From Methylomonas sp. ZR1 (lineage in GTDB: Bacteria; Pseudomonadota; Gammaproteobacteria; Methylococcales; Methylomonadaceae), in the NCBI RefSeq assembly GCF_013141865.1, contig NZ_RCST01000001.1, positions 3,038,001 through 3,102,000 on the forward strand: a DNA stretch of 64,000 nt. The letters run 5' to 3'. Positions 44,450 through 53,387 of the stretch are shown here, piece after piece (position 1 is the stretch's first letter; each line of letters starts with the position of its first letter). The notes below the pieces were generated by a model. The model was given only the letters and a program-made list of their open reading frames with translations, did no database searches and was not told where the DNA came from. A program made the translations under genes and the position numbers.

Positions 44450-46587
44450 AATTACCGGCCAGCGCCACGATTATCCTGCTGTTCGGCTTCGTATTGCTGT
44501 CGCTGCAATTGATGAGCAGCGCCACCCAAGAATCATCGGAACTCGGCGAAATGTATTCCTGGCTGTTGGTCATCAACACGCTAGGATCGGTGATTTTGCT
44601 GGGCTTGGTGGCGTTCAACACCTATTCGCTGGTGCGGGAGTTAAAGAAAAAGGAGGCCGGCTCTCGGCTGACCACGCGCATGGTGTCCTTGTTCGTCTTG
44701 CTGGCTTTGGCGCCGGCGGCCATCGTGTTTTATTTCTCCGTGCAATTTCTGCATCAAGGCATAGACAGCTGGTTTAACGTGGAAATAGACCGGGCGATGG
44801 ACGATGCGCTGGAGTTGAGCCAGTCCTCGCTGAATCAACGCATGAACTGGCATATCAAGCAAACCAAGCAAATGGCCGATCAACTTCGCGACAAATCGGA
44901 AGCGTTGATCGCAATGGAAGTAGGCTCGCTATGGGCGGATTCCGGAGCGCTGGAAATCGCGGTATTTTCCAATCAAGGCCGGGTATTAGCTTCCAGCAGC
45001 GTCAACCCCAGCGATATTTTGCCGCACCTTCCCGACGAACAAATCTGGCTGCAGTTGCGGCAGAATAAGGAATATTTTGCTTTCGATCCCGGCGATAACG
45101 ATGAAATGCTGGTGCGTATCATCGTGGCGATCGAAGCCGATCAAAGCCGATTTTTGCAAGCCTTGTTTCCGATTCCGGTGCGGGTAACCGACTTGGCCGA
45201 CTCGATTGAATTTGCCTTCATCCGTTACCAGGAAATGAATTTCCTGCGTGACTCGCTGAAAACCAGCTTCTCGCTAATCCTGCTGCTGGTGTTGCTGCTC
45301 AGCCTGTTGGCTGCGATTTGGGTGGCTTTTATCAGCATCCGCAACATCGTCGCGCCGGTTAAAGAGCTGGTAAAAGGCACACAAGCGGTCGCCGACGGCG
45401 ATTATCAGCAACAACTACCGGTGATGAATCAGGACGATTTGGGCTTTTTGGTGGAATCCTTCAATCAAATGACCCGGCGCATCGCCCGCTCCCGCGACGA
45501 AACCCGTGTTGCCGGTCTGGAAGTGGAAAACCAACGCGCGTATCTGGAAACCATCCTGGCCAATCTCACGGCCGGGGTGATCAGTTTTGACGCCGCCTTT
45601 TACATCCGTACCGCCAACCAGGCCGCCTACCGGATTTTACATATCCCGGTCAGTCATTTCGTCGGCGAGACTTTACCGACTTTGGCGACCCTGCACAGCG
45701 AACTGGCGGATGTACTCAATGCGATCCAAAGCCTGCTGGAAAAAGCCGACGATATTTGGGAGCAACGCATCGTGTTTCTCGGCCCCAACGGCCGTCAGGA
45801 ACTGTTGTGCCGAGGTACGCCACTGTTCTCGCAGCACGGCGCCCGCACCGGTGCGGTCGTGGTGTTCGACGACGTCACCGACCTGATTCAGGCACAGAAA
45901 AACGCCGCCTGGGGCGAAGTGGCGCGGCGTCTGGCGCATGAAATCAAAAACCCGTTGACGCCGATCCAACTGTCCGCCGAGCGTTTACAGCACAAGCTCT
46001 CCAAGGAATTACAGGATGGCTCCGCCGAATTTCTGCAACGCGGCACTCGCACCATCGTCCAACAGGTGGAAGCGATGAAACGCATGGTGGACGATTTTTC
46101 CGAATACGCCCGCCCGTCCAAGAAACAAGTGGAAAAAATCAATCTGGTTGATCTGATTCAGGAAGTCGTGGCTTTATACCTGCCCTCCGGCATTGTTTTC
46201 AGCACCAAGTTTGCAAGCGACCGGGTGCTGGTCGAAGCGGATCCGGTCAGCCTGCGTCAAGTACTGCACAACCTGATCAAAAACGCCCAAGAGGCCACCA
46301 CGGCGCCCTGCCGCATCGAGATCAAAATCGCCAAAGTCAGCCGCAACAACACCGACTATGTCGAGTTGGGCATCTACGACAACGGCAACGGCTTGAACGC
46401 GGAACAGCTTGAAACCATTTTCGACCCCTACGTAACCAGCAAGGCCAAAGGTACCGGCCTGGGCCTGGCTATTGTCAAAAAGATCGTGGAAGAACATGGC
46501 GGGGTGATTTGGGTGGATACGTCTTATAATGGTGGCGCGGGGTTTTTACTCCAGCTGCCGGTTTTTGAATTTGGGAACTTTAAATGA
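44431..46587 (+). CDS. ntrY: NtrY-like sensor histidine kinase
   Basis: The 718-residue membrane kinase has N-terminal helices (about 10-28, 44-62 and 84-110), a periplasmic region, another helix (about 285-308) and a HAMP domain (IRNIVAPVKELVKGTQAVADGDY). A PAS domain (about 370-470), a HisKA domain (RRLAHEIKNPLTPIQ, H503) and an HATPase (LHNLIKNAQEATTA, YDNGNGL, KGTGLGLAIVKKIVEEHGG) follow. It is paired with the ntrX-like gene (4-bp overlap). NtrY senses nitrogen or redox state in several proteobacteria. Confidence 0.95.
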   Translation: MAHSKIKLPASATIILLFGFVLLSLQLMSSATQESSELGEMYSWLLVINTLGSVILLGLVAFNTYSLVRELKKKEAGSRLTTRMVSLFVLLALAPAAIVFYFSVQFLHQGIDSWFNVEIDRAMDDALELSQSSLNQRMNWHIKQTKQMADQLRDKSEALIAMEVGSLWADSGALEIAVFSNQGRVLASSSVNPSDILPHLPDEQIWLQLRQNKEYFAFDPGDNDEMLVRIIVAIEADQSRFLQALFPIPVRVTDLADSIEFAFIRYQEMNFLRDSLKTSFSLILLLVLLLSLLAAIWVAFISIRNIVAPVKELVKGTQAVADGDYQQQLPVMNQDDLGFLVESFNQMTRRIARSRDETRVAGLEVENQRAYLETILANLTAGVISFDAAFYIRTANQAAYRILHIPVSHFVGETLPTLATLHSELADVLNAIQSLLEKADDIWEQRIVFLGPNGRQELLCRGTPLFSQHGARTGAVVVFDDVTDLIQAQKNAAWGEVARRLAHEIKNPLTPIQLSAERLQHKLSKELQDGSAEFLQRGTRTIVQQVEAMKRMVDDFSEYARPSKKQVEKINLVDLIQEVVALYLPSGIVFSTKFASDRVLVEADPVSLRQVLHNLIKNAQEATTAPCRIEIKIAKVSRNNTDYVELGIYDNGNGLNAEQLETIFDPYVTSKAKGTGLGLAIVKKIVEEHGGVIWVDTSYNGGAGFLLQLPVFEFGNFK

Positions 46588-47945
46588 ATAAGCAAGCACC
46601 GTATATTTTGGTGGTCGATGACGAGCAGGACATTCGTCAGTTGGTGTCGGAAATTCTTGAGGATGAAGGTTACGATGTCGCCATGGCGGAAAACGCCACG
46701 GAAGCTAAAGCCCTGAAAAATCAGCGCCCGCCTAATCTGATCCTGCTGGACATCTGGATGCCGGACAGCGACGGCATCACGCTGCTGCGGGAATGGGTCA
46801 GCGAAGATGACGCACTATGTCCGGTGGTTATGATGTCCGGACATGCCTCAGTGGAATCAGCCGTGGAAGCGACTCGGCTTGGCGCCTACGACTTTTTGGA
46901 AAAGCCATTATCGCTGGCTAAGTTGCTGCTGATCGTCGAACGCGCACTGGAGACCAGCTCTTTGCAGCGCGAAAACGCCGGCTTGAAACAACAGCTGATG
47001 ATAGGCGTGGACCCGGTCGGCAAAAGCGCGGTGGTGGAACGTACCAAGGATAAGTTAAAGCGCCTGGCTCAGCACGACGCCAGAGTGTTATTCGTCGGCG
47101 AAGCCGGGGTCGGTAAGGAAATGTTCGCCCGCTATTTGCACAACAATAGTTCGCGGCGCGACGGCTCGTTTGTTGATGTGTCGGTCGGCAGTATCTCCCC
47201 GGAAAACTCGGCGGTGGAGTTTTTCGGCCGCGAAGACAACGGCCGAGTATATCGCGGCCTGTTGGAACAAGCTCATCGCGGCACGCTATTTCTGGGTGAA
47301 ATCGGCGGCATGGACCCGGAAACTCAAACTCGCTTGCTGAGTGCACTGGAATCCAGCTCGTTCCTGCGGGTTGGCGGCAGTCAGGCGGTGCGTGTTGACG
47401 TACGAGTCGTCGCGTCCACCCGCATGTCATTGGAAGAAGAAGTCAACAGCGGCCGCTTCCGTCAGGATCTTTACTATTTGCTGAACGTCGTGACACTGGA
47501 GATTCCGCCGCTACGCGAACACAGTGAAGACGTACCCAGCCTGTTGAATTTTTATGTCGATCATTTCGTCACCCAGGAAAAGCTGCCGTTCCGGCGTTTC
47601 TCGATGGCCGCGCAAAATTATTTGCGTAATTACAGCTGGCCGGGTAATGTGCGCGAACTGCGTAATCTGGTACAGCGCCTGATGATACTCGGTGCCGGCG
47701 ACGACATTGAGCTTGACGAAGTCAAAACCGCGCTGGGTTCGATCGCCGAACAACCCAAACTAGGCTTGAATGTACCGGAGTTTTTTAATTTGCCGCTGAA
47801 GGAAGCCCGCGACCATTTCGAAAAATCCTACCTGGAATATCATTTCGAAAAAACCGGCGGCAGCGTCGCCAAACTGGCATCGGCTATCGGCATGGAACGC
47901 ACGCACTTATACCGAAAATTGCACTCCCTGAAAATTAAGCTTTAA
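46584..47945 (+). CDS. ntrX: NtrX-like response regulator with degenerate AAA+ domain
   Basis: The 453-residue protein has a receiver domain (D56 in LILLDIWMPDSDG), an AAA+ domain (about 140-370) and a Fis-type helix-turn-helix C-terminus (ASAIGMERTHLYRKLHSL). Walker A (GEAGVGKE, 172-179) is kept. The sigma-54 loop GAFTGA is replaced by EDNGRVYRG around 217-225, and Walker B reads TLFLGEIGG with Gly238 in place of the usual aspartate. It should therefore not activate sigma-54 promoters in the normal way and probably works as a sigma-70-type activator or repressor. Partner kinase: NtrY. Confidence 0.93.
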   Translation: MNKQAPYILVVDDEQDIRQLVSEILEDEGYDVAMAENATEAKALKNQRPPNLILLDIWMPDSDGITLLREWVSEDDALCPVVMMSGHASVESAVEATRLGAYDFLEKPLSLAKLLLIVERALETSSLQRENAGLKQQLMIGVDPVGKSAVVERTKDKLKRLAQHDARVLFVGEAGVGKEMFARYLHNNSSRRDGSFVDVSVGSISPENSAVEFFGREDNGRVYRGLLEQAHRGTLFLGEIGGMDPETQTRLLSALESSSFLRVGGSQAVRVDVRVVASTRMSLEEEVNSGRFRQDLYYLLNVVTLEIPPLREHSEDVPSLLNFYVDHFVTQEKLPFRRFSMAAQNYLRNYSWPGNVRELRNLVQRLMILGAGDDIELDEVKTALGSIAEQPKLGLNVPEFFNLPLKEARDHFEKSYLEYHFEKTGGSVAKLASAIGMERTHLYRKLHSLKIKL

Positions 47946-47951
47946 TTGGAC

Positions 47952-47980
47952 TTGAAGTTAACGGCCCTATTAAGTACAAT
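47952..47980 (+). promoter_or_regulatory. Sigma-70-type promoter of rplM-rpsI
   Basis: A -35 box TTGAAG (47952-47957) and a -10 box TACAAT (47975-47980) are 17 bp apart, 38 bp upstream of the rplM start codon. Both boxes are one or two bases from consensus. Confidence 0.7.
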
Positions 47981-48018
47981 TCACGGTTTTTATAGCCTCA
48001 ACAGACTAAAAAGCAAAG

Positions 48019-48447
48019 ATGAAAACATTTAGTGCAAAGCCCGCAGAAGTTAAGCGCGATTGGTACGTGATTGATGCAGAAGGAAAGACATTAGGTCGCC
48101 TTGCTACTGAAATTGCACGACGTCTTCGCGGAAAACACAAACCCGAATTCACACCACACGTTGACACCGGCGATTACATCATCGTCATCAACGCCGAAAA
48201 AATCGGCGTGACCGGCAACAAAGAAAAAGACAAAATGTATTACCGCCATACCGGTTATGTCGGCAACATGAAGTCAGCTTCTTTGGGCAAGTTAAGACAA
48301 ACTTTCCCGGACCGGATCATCACCACCGCCGTACAAGGCATGCTGCCCAAAAATCCATTGGGCCGCGCCATGTTCAAAAAATTGAAAGTTTACGCAGGTT
48401 CTGAGCATAATCATCAATCTCAGCAACCTAAAGTTTTAGAATTCTAA
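48019..48447 (+). CDS. rplM: 50S ribosomal protein L13
   Basis: The 142-residue protein matches L13 throughout: [40 protein letters not shown] and the C-terminal [13 protein letters not shown]. It is an early-assembly protein of the large ribosomal subunit. It forms a two-gene operon with rpsI, 15 bp downstream. Confidence 0.99.
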   Translation: MKTFSAKPAEVKRDWYVIDAEGKTLGRLATEIARRLRGKHKPEFTPHVDTGDYIIVINAEKIGVTGNKEKDKMYYRHTGYVGNMKSASLGKLRQTFPDRIITTAVQGMLPKNPLGRAMFKKLKVYAGSEHNHQSQQPKVLEF

Positions 48448-48462
48448 GCAGGTAGATAGTTT

Positions 48463-48852
48463 ATGGCAGCTCAATACTACGGAACAGGTCGTCGCAAAAG
48501 CGCAATCGCTCGCGTCTACGCCACAGTCGGTTCAGGAAAATTCACCATCAACAAACTTCCTGTTGAACAATATTTCGGCCGCAAAACCGACGAAATGATT
48601 GCCAGACAACCTCTGGAGTTGTTGGGTAAAACCGGCGATTTCGACATCAACATCGTCGTTACCGGCGGCGGCCCTTCAGGCCAAGCTGGCGCCATTCGCC
48701 ACGGCCTGACCCGTGCATTGATGGTTTTCGACGAAGCCTTGAGACCACCATTGAGAAAAGCCGGTTACGTTACTCGCGATGCTCGTGAAGTTGAACGTAA
48801 AAAAGTCGGCTTGCACAAAGCCAGAAAACGTCCTCAATACTCAAAACGTTAA
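48463..48852 (+). CDS. rpsI: 30S ribosomal protein S9
   Basis: The 129-residue protein matches S9: [21 protein letters not shown] near the start, [20 protein letters not shown] in the middle and the basic C-terminal tail ending KRPQYSKR, which reaches the P-site tRNA. It is the second gene of rplM-rpsI. Confidence 0.99.
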   Translation: MAAQYYGTGRRKSAIARVYATVGSGKFTINKLPVEQYFGRKTDEMIARQPLELLGKTGDFDINIVVTGGGPSGQAGAIRHGLTRALMVFDEALRPPLRKAGYVTRDAREVERKKVGLHKARKRPQYSKR

Positions 48853-48874
48853 ACGTTTCTTATTGGGAACAAAG

Positions 48875-48903
48875 AAAAGCCGCTACTCAGCGGCTTTTTT
48901 TAT
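48875..48903 (+). terminator. Rho-independent terminator of rplM-rpsI
   Basis: A 10-bp stem AAAAGCCGCT / AGCGGCTTTT with a 4-nt loop and a run of seven T follows 22 bp after the rpsI stop. The A-run on the left may also serve the convergent minus-strand gene at 48923. Confidence 0.93.
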
Positions 48904-48922
48904 GCCTATTGCAACCGCAAAA

Positions 48923-49435
48923 CTAATTGACTCTGTGCCCGGCAAGCGTAGCTCTGATCTTTCCGGCCAAGGCATCGATAGCGTGCTGAGTGACTTTCTG
49001 ATGACTACCCTTCAACTCGATGTCATAACGCGCTACCGCCGCTCGCTTATTAACTTCGATCAAATATACCCACAGATACGAGAACAAAAAGCTCGGTTTG
49101 CTGTGTTGACCAACCAGCACCCAATCCGCACCCCGCTGCTGCCCCAAGTCTGCTGCCAAATCGTGAAAGCGAAACAAGTAGCCAAAGCCGCTGTTGGCAG
49201 TTTTCTGACTTTCCGCATCGACAGCTACGATTTGATAAGCACCCGACCGGCTTAAGGCTACCATCAACAAAGGCGCCATACTGGAAGTGCGGCTAATTTC
49301 CGTCGACGTGTTCGGCAGCGACGTTATGTCGTTCAATTCAAAATCCAAAACCGCTATCCGCGGCGCGGCGTTGACCTCTGCGGCCGACATACCCACAACC
49401 AACGACACGCATTTAATCAAGCTGACAATATTCAT
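48923..49435 (-). CDS. Secreted DUF2380-like protein
   Basis: The 170-residue protein has a signal peptide (MNIVSLIKCVSLVVGMSAAEVNA). The domain that follows begins APRIAVLDFELNDITSLPNT and continues with LAADLGQQRGADWVLVGQHSKPSFLFSYLWVYLIEV, resembling DUF2380/DUF3280 proteins that occur beside two-component genes in methylotrophs. The start is the ATG ending at 49435, preceded by GGAGC at good spacing; it overlaps the stop of the small upstream frame (ATGA). The function is not established. Confidence 0.75.
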   Translation of the reverse strand: MNIVSLIKCVSLVVGMSAAEVNAAPRIAVLDFELNDITSLPNTSTEISRTSSMAPLLMVALSRSGAYQIVAVDAESQKTANSGFGYLFRFHDLAADLGQQRGADWVLVGQHSKPSFLFSYLWVYLIEVNKRAAVARYDIELKGSHQKVTQHAIDALAGKIRATLAGHRVN

Positions 49436-49584
49436 AATAGCTCCGCACCCAAGCTTGACGCCTCCGAACCCAGATAACGACTCACCGGAAACCATCGCCC
49501 CAGACCCCCAATACCGGCCATCGCAGACCATACCGCTTCGCGCGGTATAGCCATAATATTTCTGACAGTCACTGTTTTAAGCAT
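49432..49584 (-). pseudogene. Truncated SRPBCC-like reading frame, 50 codons
   Basis: A strong GGGAGG ribosome-binding site precedes the ATG ending at 49584. The frame encodes VRNIMAIPREAVWSAMAGIG, then GLGRWFPVSRYLGSEASSLG, and stops at a TGA that overlaps the next gene's ATG. This looks like the first third of an SRPBCC (START-like, polyketide cyclase/dehydrase) domain, whose usual length is about 140-150 residues. The rest of the domain is missing and the secreted DUF2380-like gene follows. It could instead be a small leader frame that now only supports coupled translation. Confidence 0.55.
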
Positions 49585-49777
49585 GTTGGGCCTCCCAATT
49601 GAGCCGATTTAGAGGATCTCAGCTTAAGTAAGCAACTGCCGCCCGTAAGCCGACATTCACCCGGCAAACTCGGGCAAATTGCCCGCATCTCGCTATCAAG
49701 CTATTCAGCACCCACTCAACTACCTAAAATGCCTTTTCAGCAACATCCACCGACTATCAGCGCGCCACGAATCGATC

Positions 49778-51130
49778 ATGAATCTAAAACTGTATTTGTT
49801 AACCCGCATTGCGGGGGTAGCCTTACTGTGTTTACTCGCGACGCTGACCTATGTGCTGCATCGCAGCGCTCAACAATCGGCAGCGCAAGCACAAAACACT
49901 TTAGCCGCGCTGGGCAAACAACTGGAGTTACAGTTATTCAAAGCCAGCGCGGGCGAAAACCCGGCCAACCCCTTCCCGGATTTTGACTTATGGAAACAGA
50001 CCGCTAGCGAACCGGGCATTTGCGCCAACTATCTGGCTAATGACGGCAGAACCATACGTAACTACTGCAAAGGCATCGACTTGTCCACCCATCACTATCC
50101 TGAGTATTTTTCCGAACTATATCGACGAATTTTTGGACCCAACTTTGACTGGCAGCGGCCGATAACTTACAACGGTCAGGCTTACGGCGTATTAACTGTT
50201 TCGGTTAGCGCAGAGTTGTCAATAACCCGCGCTTGGGATGACGTCCGAGATTTACTGGCGTTGTCGGCGGTAACGATCACAGCGGTTTGCTTGCTGGTTT
50301 ACTTGGCCGTCAACCGGGCCTTACTTCCCGCTCAGACTATTGTGGCGGGATTAAACCGGCTCAGTACAGGCGATTTGGCGTTCCGGCTACCCGTGTTCGA
50401 CTTAGTGGAATGGCGGCATACCGCCACGGCAATCAACCAACTCGCCGGCAATCAGCAACAACTCTTAGCGGAACGGCAAAAACTGGCTGTGATGTTGATG
50501 AACTTGCAGGAAGAGGAACGCCGCTGCCTGGCACGCGAACTTCACGACGAATTAGGCCAATGCTTGACTGCAATCCACGCCGTCACGACGGTCATCGCTC
50601 AAACGGCGCAGCAAAATTGTCCTGAGTTAGTCACAGAGGCCGAGCAAATATCCCGCTTTACCCAAGCCATGCAACAAAGTGTGCGGAACTTATTGACTCG
50701 CTTACGCCCAGCAGAGCTGGAAGAATTAGGCTTGGACGCCAGCCTGTGCACCCTGGTGGCAAGCTGGAACCGTCTGGGCAAGACGCACTTTAGCCTGCGC
50801 ATCATCGGCGATTGCAGAACGTTGACGGAATCTCTGGCAATCAGTCTGTTTCGCATCACCCAAGAGGCCGTCAGCAATATCGCCAAACATGCCTCTGCCA
50901 GCCGAGCCGATATTACACTAACAATCAACAGCACCGAGACATCGATCACCATACAAGACAACGGCAACGCCATCACTTTGCCGTTTGTGCCAGGCGACGG
51001 CATAGGCTTGCTGGGCATGCGCGAACGTATCCTTGCCTTAAACGGCAAATTCAATTTAAGCATAGCAAAGCCGCATGGCCTGATAATCGAAGCCCGCTTG
51101 CCAACAGCGCAGTCGGAGAGCGCCCAATGA
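49778..51130 (+). CDS. NarL-type sensor histidine kinase (MoxY-like)
   Basis: The 450-residue membrane kinase has an N-terminal helix (about 6-27), a periplasmic sensor of about 120 residues, a second helix (about 150-172) and a HAMP domain (NRALLPAQTIVAGLNRLSTGD). A HisKA_3 domain (EEERRCLARELHDELGQ, H256) and an HATPase (TQEAVSNIAKHASASRADI, IQDNGNAI, GIGLLGMRERI) follow. The architecture resembles MoxY, a methanol-utilisation sensor. An upstream ATG at 49679 would add 33 residues before the first helix, so ATG 49778 is preferred. The 3' end overlaps the regulator gene (ATGA). Confidence 0.9.
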   Translation: MNLKLYLLTRIAGVALLCLLATLTYVLHRSAQQSAAQAQNTLAALGKQLELQLFKASAGENPANPFPDFDLWKQTASEPGICANYLANDGRTIRNYCKGIDLSTHHYPEYFSELYRRIFGPNFDWQRPITYNGQAYGVLTVSVSAELSITRAWDDVRDLLALSAVTITAVCLLVYLAVNRALLPAQTIVAGLNRLSTGDLAFRLPVFDLVEWRHTATAINQLAGNQQQLLAERQKLAVMLMNLQEEERRCLARELHDELGQCLTAIHAVTTVIAQTAQQNCPELVTEAEQISRFTQAMQQSVRNLLTRLRPAELEELGLDASLCTLVASWNRLGKTHFSLRIIGDCRTLTESLAISLFRITQEAVSNIAKHASASRADITLTINSTETSITIQDNGNAITLPFVPGDGIGLLGMRERILALNGKFNLSIAKPHGLIIEARLPTAQSESAQ

Positions 51131-51810
51131 CTGAGCAAACCACTATCAGTATTTTGCTGGTAGACGATCACGCAATAGTCCGGGAGGGCTACCGCTCACT
51201 GATCAGCAAACAAACAGACTTAAAGGTCATTGCCGAAGCCGCGAACGGCGTAGACGCCTATTGCCTATACAAGGAATGCCAACCCGACGTGGTCGTAACC
51301 GATTTAACCCTGCCCGGCTCAAGCGGCCTGGAATTGATAGGCCGCCTCAAACAACGCGACCACAAAGCCAGGATACTGGTTTTCAGTATGCATCAAAACC
51401 CCAGCTTTGCCCGCCAAGCCTGCCGTGCCGGCGCTTTGGGTTATGTCACCAAAAGCAGCACACCGGATTTGCTGTTGCAGGCGATACGGCACGTCTATCT
51501 TGGCAAACACATTCTCAGCACCGACATCGCCCAAGCGTTGGCGTTGGAAAAACTCGGCAATGATTCGATAGCACTGAATAGTTTAACCGCCAGAGAATTC
51601 GAAATTCTGCGCCTACTGGTCGAAGCCAACACGCAAGACGACATTGCCAATACGCTGAACATTAGCCGGAAAACCGTCGGCAACTGCCATTACCTGATCA
51701 AAAACAAGCTGGGAGTGAACAGCGACATCGAGTTGACGCGGTTAGCGATCAAACTGAATGTGGTTAGCTTGCTGGACTTGACCGATCCAGCTCAAGCAGG
51801 CCACTATTAA
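51127..51810 (+). CDS. NarL/LuxR-family response regulator (MoxX-like)
   Basis: The 227-residue regulator has a receiver domain (ISILLVDDHAIVREGYRSL, D59 in VVVTDLTLPGSSG) and a C-terminal LuxR-type helix-turn-helix (LTAREFEILRLLVEANTQDD, IANTLNISRKTVGNCHYLIKN). The true start is the ATG at 51127, which overlaps the kinase stop; a longer in-frame reading from 50812 runs inside the kinase gene in another frame. It is the cognate partner of the kinase, and the targets are unknown. Confidence 0.93.
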   Translation: MTEQTTISILLVDDHAIVREGYRSLISKQTDLKVIAEAANGVDAYCLYKECQPDVVVTDLTLPGSSGLELIGRLKQRDHKARILVFSMHQNPSFARQACRAGALGYVTKSSTPDLLLQAIRHVYLGKHILSTDIAQALALEKLGNDSIALNSLTAREFEILRLLVEANTQDDIANTLNISRKTVGNCHYLIKNKLGVNSDIELTRLAIKLNVVSLLDLTDPAQAGHY

Positions 51811-51897
51811 CCCGGCGCTATTTATCACGGGTATTCCGTTCGCGCTGAGCTCGCCGAAGCCCAGACGGGCGCGCCCTTCGATAAACTCAGTTATCGA

Positions 51898-52314
51898 TTA
51901 ATTGATCGCATAGTGTTCACGCACCACCAGCGCCTCCGCCAACGCCAAATGCCCGGCTGCATCAAACAATATGCGCTGCTCGGTGAAAAATTCGGCAGCG
52001 GCGTCGATGGTGTCCATTATCACCGCGACAACAAAACGCTCCGCGTGAGTGGATGCCACCATTTTTTCCGGTACGGCGCATTCTATCCGCAAAGTCTGCG
52101 AGGTTTTATCGAACGAATGCAAACGCAAGCCCTCGAAATCAGCCCTCTCCTGGCGGCTGGGTAATAGAAATATCAAGTCCAGGATCGGCGTCCGTTTTTG
52201 TATCGGCTCCTCACGAAATCTTGCCAAATCAACGGCAATTTTCGTAATAGCTTTGGCGATGACACTCTCGTCAAGCGCGCGGTCCGGCATCATGGATGCA
52301 ATGTGTATAGTCAT
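51898..52314 (-). CDS. Protein of unknown function
   Basis: The 138-residue cytoplasmic protein begins MTIHIASMMPDRALDESVIA with GAGG at good spacing upstream of the ATG. Visible features are an acidic/basic mixed alpha-beta sequence with no cysteines and no membrane segment (LDLIFLLPSRQERADFEGLR, FVVAVIMDTIDAAAEFF). I do not recognise the family. It is transcribed alone, convergent with the response regulator. An upstream in-frame start at 52416 lacks a ribosome-binding site. Confidence 0.65.
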   Translation of the reverse strand: MTIHIASMMPDRALDESVIAKAITKIAVDLARFREEPIQKRTPILDLIFLLPSRQERADFEGLRLHSFDKTSQTLRIECAVPEKMVASTHAERFVVAVIMDTIDAAAEFFTEQRILFDAAGHLALAEALVVREHYAIN

Positions 52315-52557
52315 ATCAACCTCACTAAATAGTCCGTTTTTTAGTCTACTCAGCAAATCCCGTTCCAAGTTACTAATTGACAACAACAAAGCCGGCAAAC
52401 CGCTTTTAGTGAGCAATCCGGCGCCCTGTGTGGCTCAACAAAGGCAATTATTCAGAGGGGCGCGTTAATAACAGGAAGAGATATTTGTTACAAAACCCAC
52501 ATAGCCGGCAAATGCAACCACATAGACGGGACAAACCACAAAGGGTTTTCGATCACT

Positions 52558-52597
52558 GCAAGCCGATTGAGGCTTCAGTAAGCCTCAATCGGCTTGC
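52558..52597. terminator. 18-bp perfect inverted repeat at the 3' end of the PPTase gene
   Basis: GCAAGCCGATTGAGGCTT and its exact complement are separated by four bases (CAGT). The repeat starts within the last codons of the phosphopantetheinyl transferase gene. There is no T-run, so it is either a rho-assisted terminator or an RNA-stabilising 3' hairpin ending the jet transcript. Confidence 0.65.
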
Positions 52598-53385
52598 AAC
52601 AACAACCGCCGTAAAACATAGCACCGGGCAGGCGTGACCAGTGCCGCGCAGTTGTTGCCGACTCGGTTCTGCAATACTCCAGAGCCGTCATCACCGCCAA
52701 ATCCGGACTCTAATTCAGGAGCCAAACTCAAGCCACCGCCGGAACACGAAACGCTAAGGGCCGAATTAACAGCAGCAACACTCAATTCGTGAACCAGCCA
52801 CGCACCGGCCGAACCATACTCGTCGGGAATAGTTCGCAACTGCCCACCTGCCTCCACTGCAAACTCGCATTGCTCCAAGCCCAAAGCAATTCCGCGACCG
52901 ACTGCTTTGACAAAGGCCTCTTTCTTGGTCCATAACCGATAAAATGCGTCCGCCTGCCACTCCACCGGCAGTTCGCACCAATCTTGATACTCCCGCACGG
53001 AAAAGCAACGCTGCGCCAAATTTTCAAAATTGCGCCGCAGCTTAACCGTCTCCACATCAATTCCAATGTCAGCAAAATTAGCGATGGCTATTAACAATAA
53101 ATCAGCGGTATGCGAGATATTGAATTGTAAAGGCTCATCAAGCAAAGCCGGCTTGCCGTAGGGGCCGGACACGAATTTTAACGTCGCCGGATCGACCGCC
53201 AAATAGCCGGCCAGCGTTTCTCTCAACATGCCGCGCGCGGCAACGTAGCGATCACGTAAGGTTGGAAGCTTGAACGCTTGCGCCTTCAACATTTCGTCGT
53301 CCGATAATCGCGACGCCAATCGCGCTAATGTGTCGGCAGATACGCTCAGCCGGCCTTGCCAAACATCCACGAAATACGCACTCAC
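52585..53385 (-). CDS. 4'-phosphopantetheinyl transferase, Sfp type
   Basis: The 266-residue enzyme activates carrier proteins by attaching phosphopantetheine. The family motifs are present: KPALLDEPLQFNISHTADLL (substrate site), IGIDVETVKLRR (Mg-binding D and E) and FYRLWTKKEAFVKAVGRGI. It starts at a GTG codon (ending at 53385), 2 bp after the jetD stop. The length is slightly above the common 220-240 because of a C-terminal extension. The target carrier protein is not in this window. Close spacing to jetD suggests co-transcription; a functional link to Wadjet is unlikely. Confidence 0.93.
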   Translation of the reverse strand: MSAYFVDVWQGRLSVSADTLARLASRLSDDEMLKAQAFKLPTLRDRYVAARGMLRETLAGYLAVDPATLKFVSGPYGKPALLDEPLQFNISHTADLLLIAIANFADIGIDVETVKLRRNFENLAQRCFSVREYQDWCELPVEWQADAFYRLWTKKEAFVKAVGRGIALGLEQCEFAVEAGGQLRTIPDEYGSAGAWLVHELSVAAVNSALSVSCSGGGLSLAPELESGFGGDDGSGVLQNRVGNNCAALVTPARCYVLRRLLLQAD

Positions 53386-53387
53386 CG

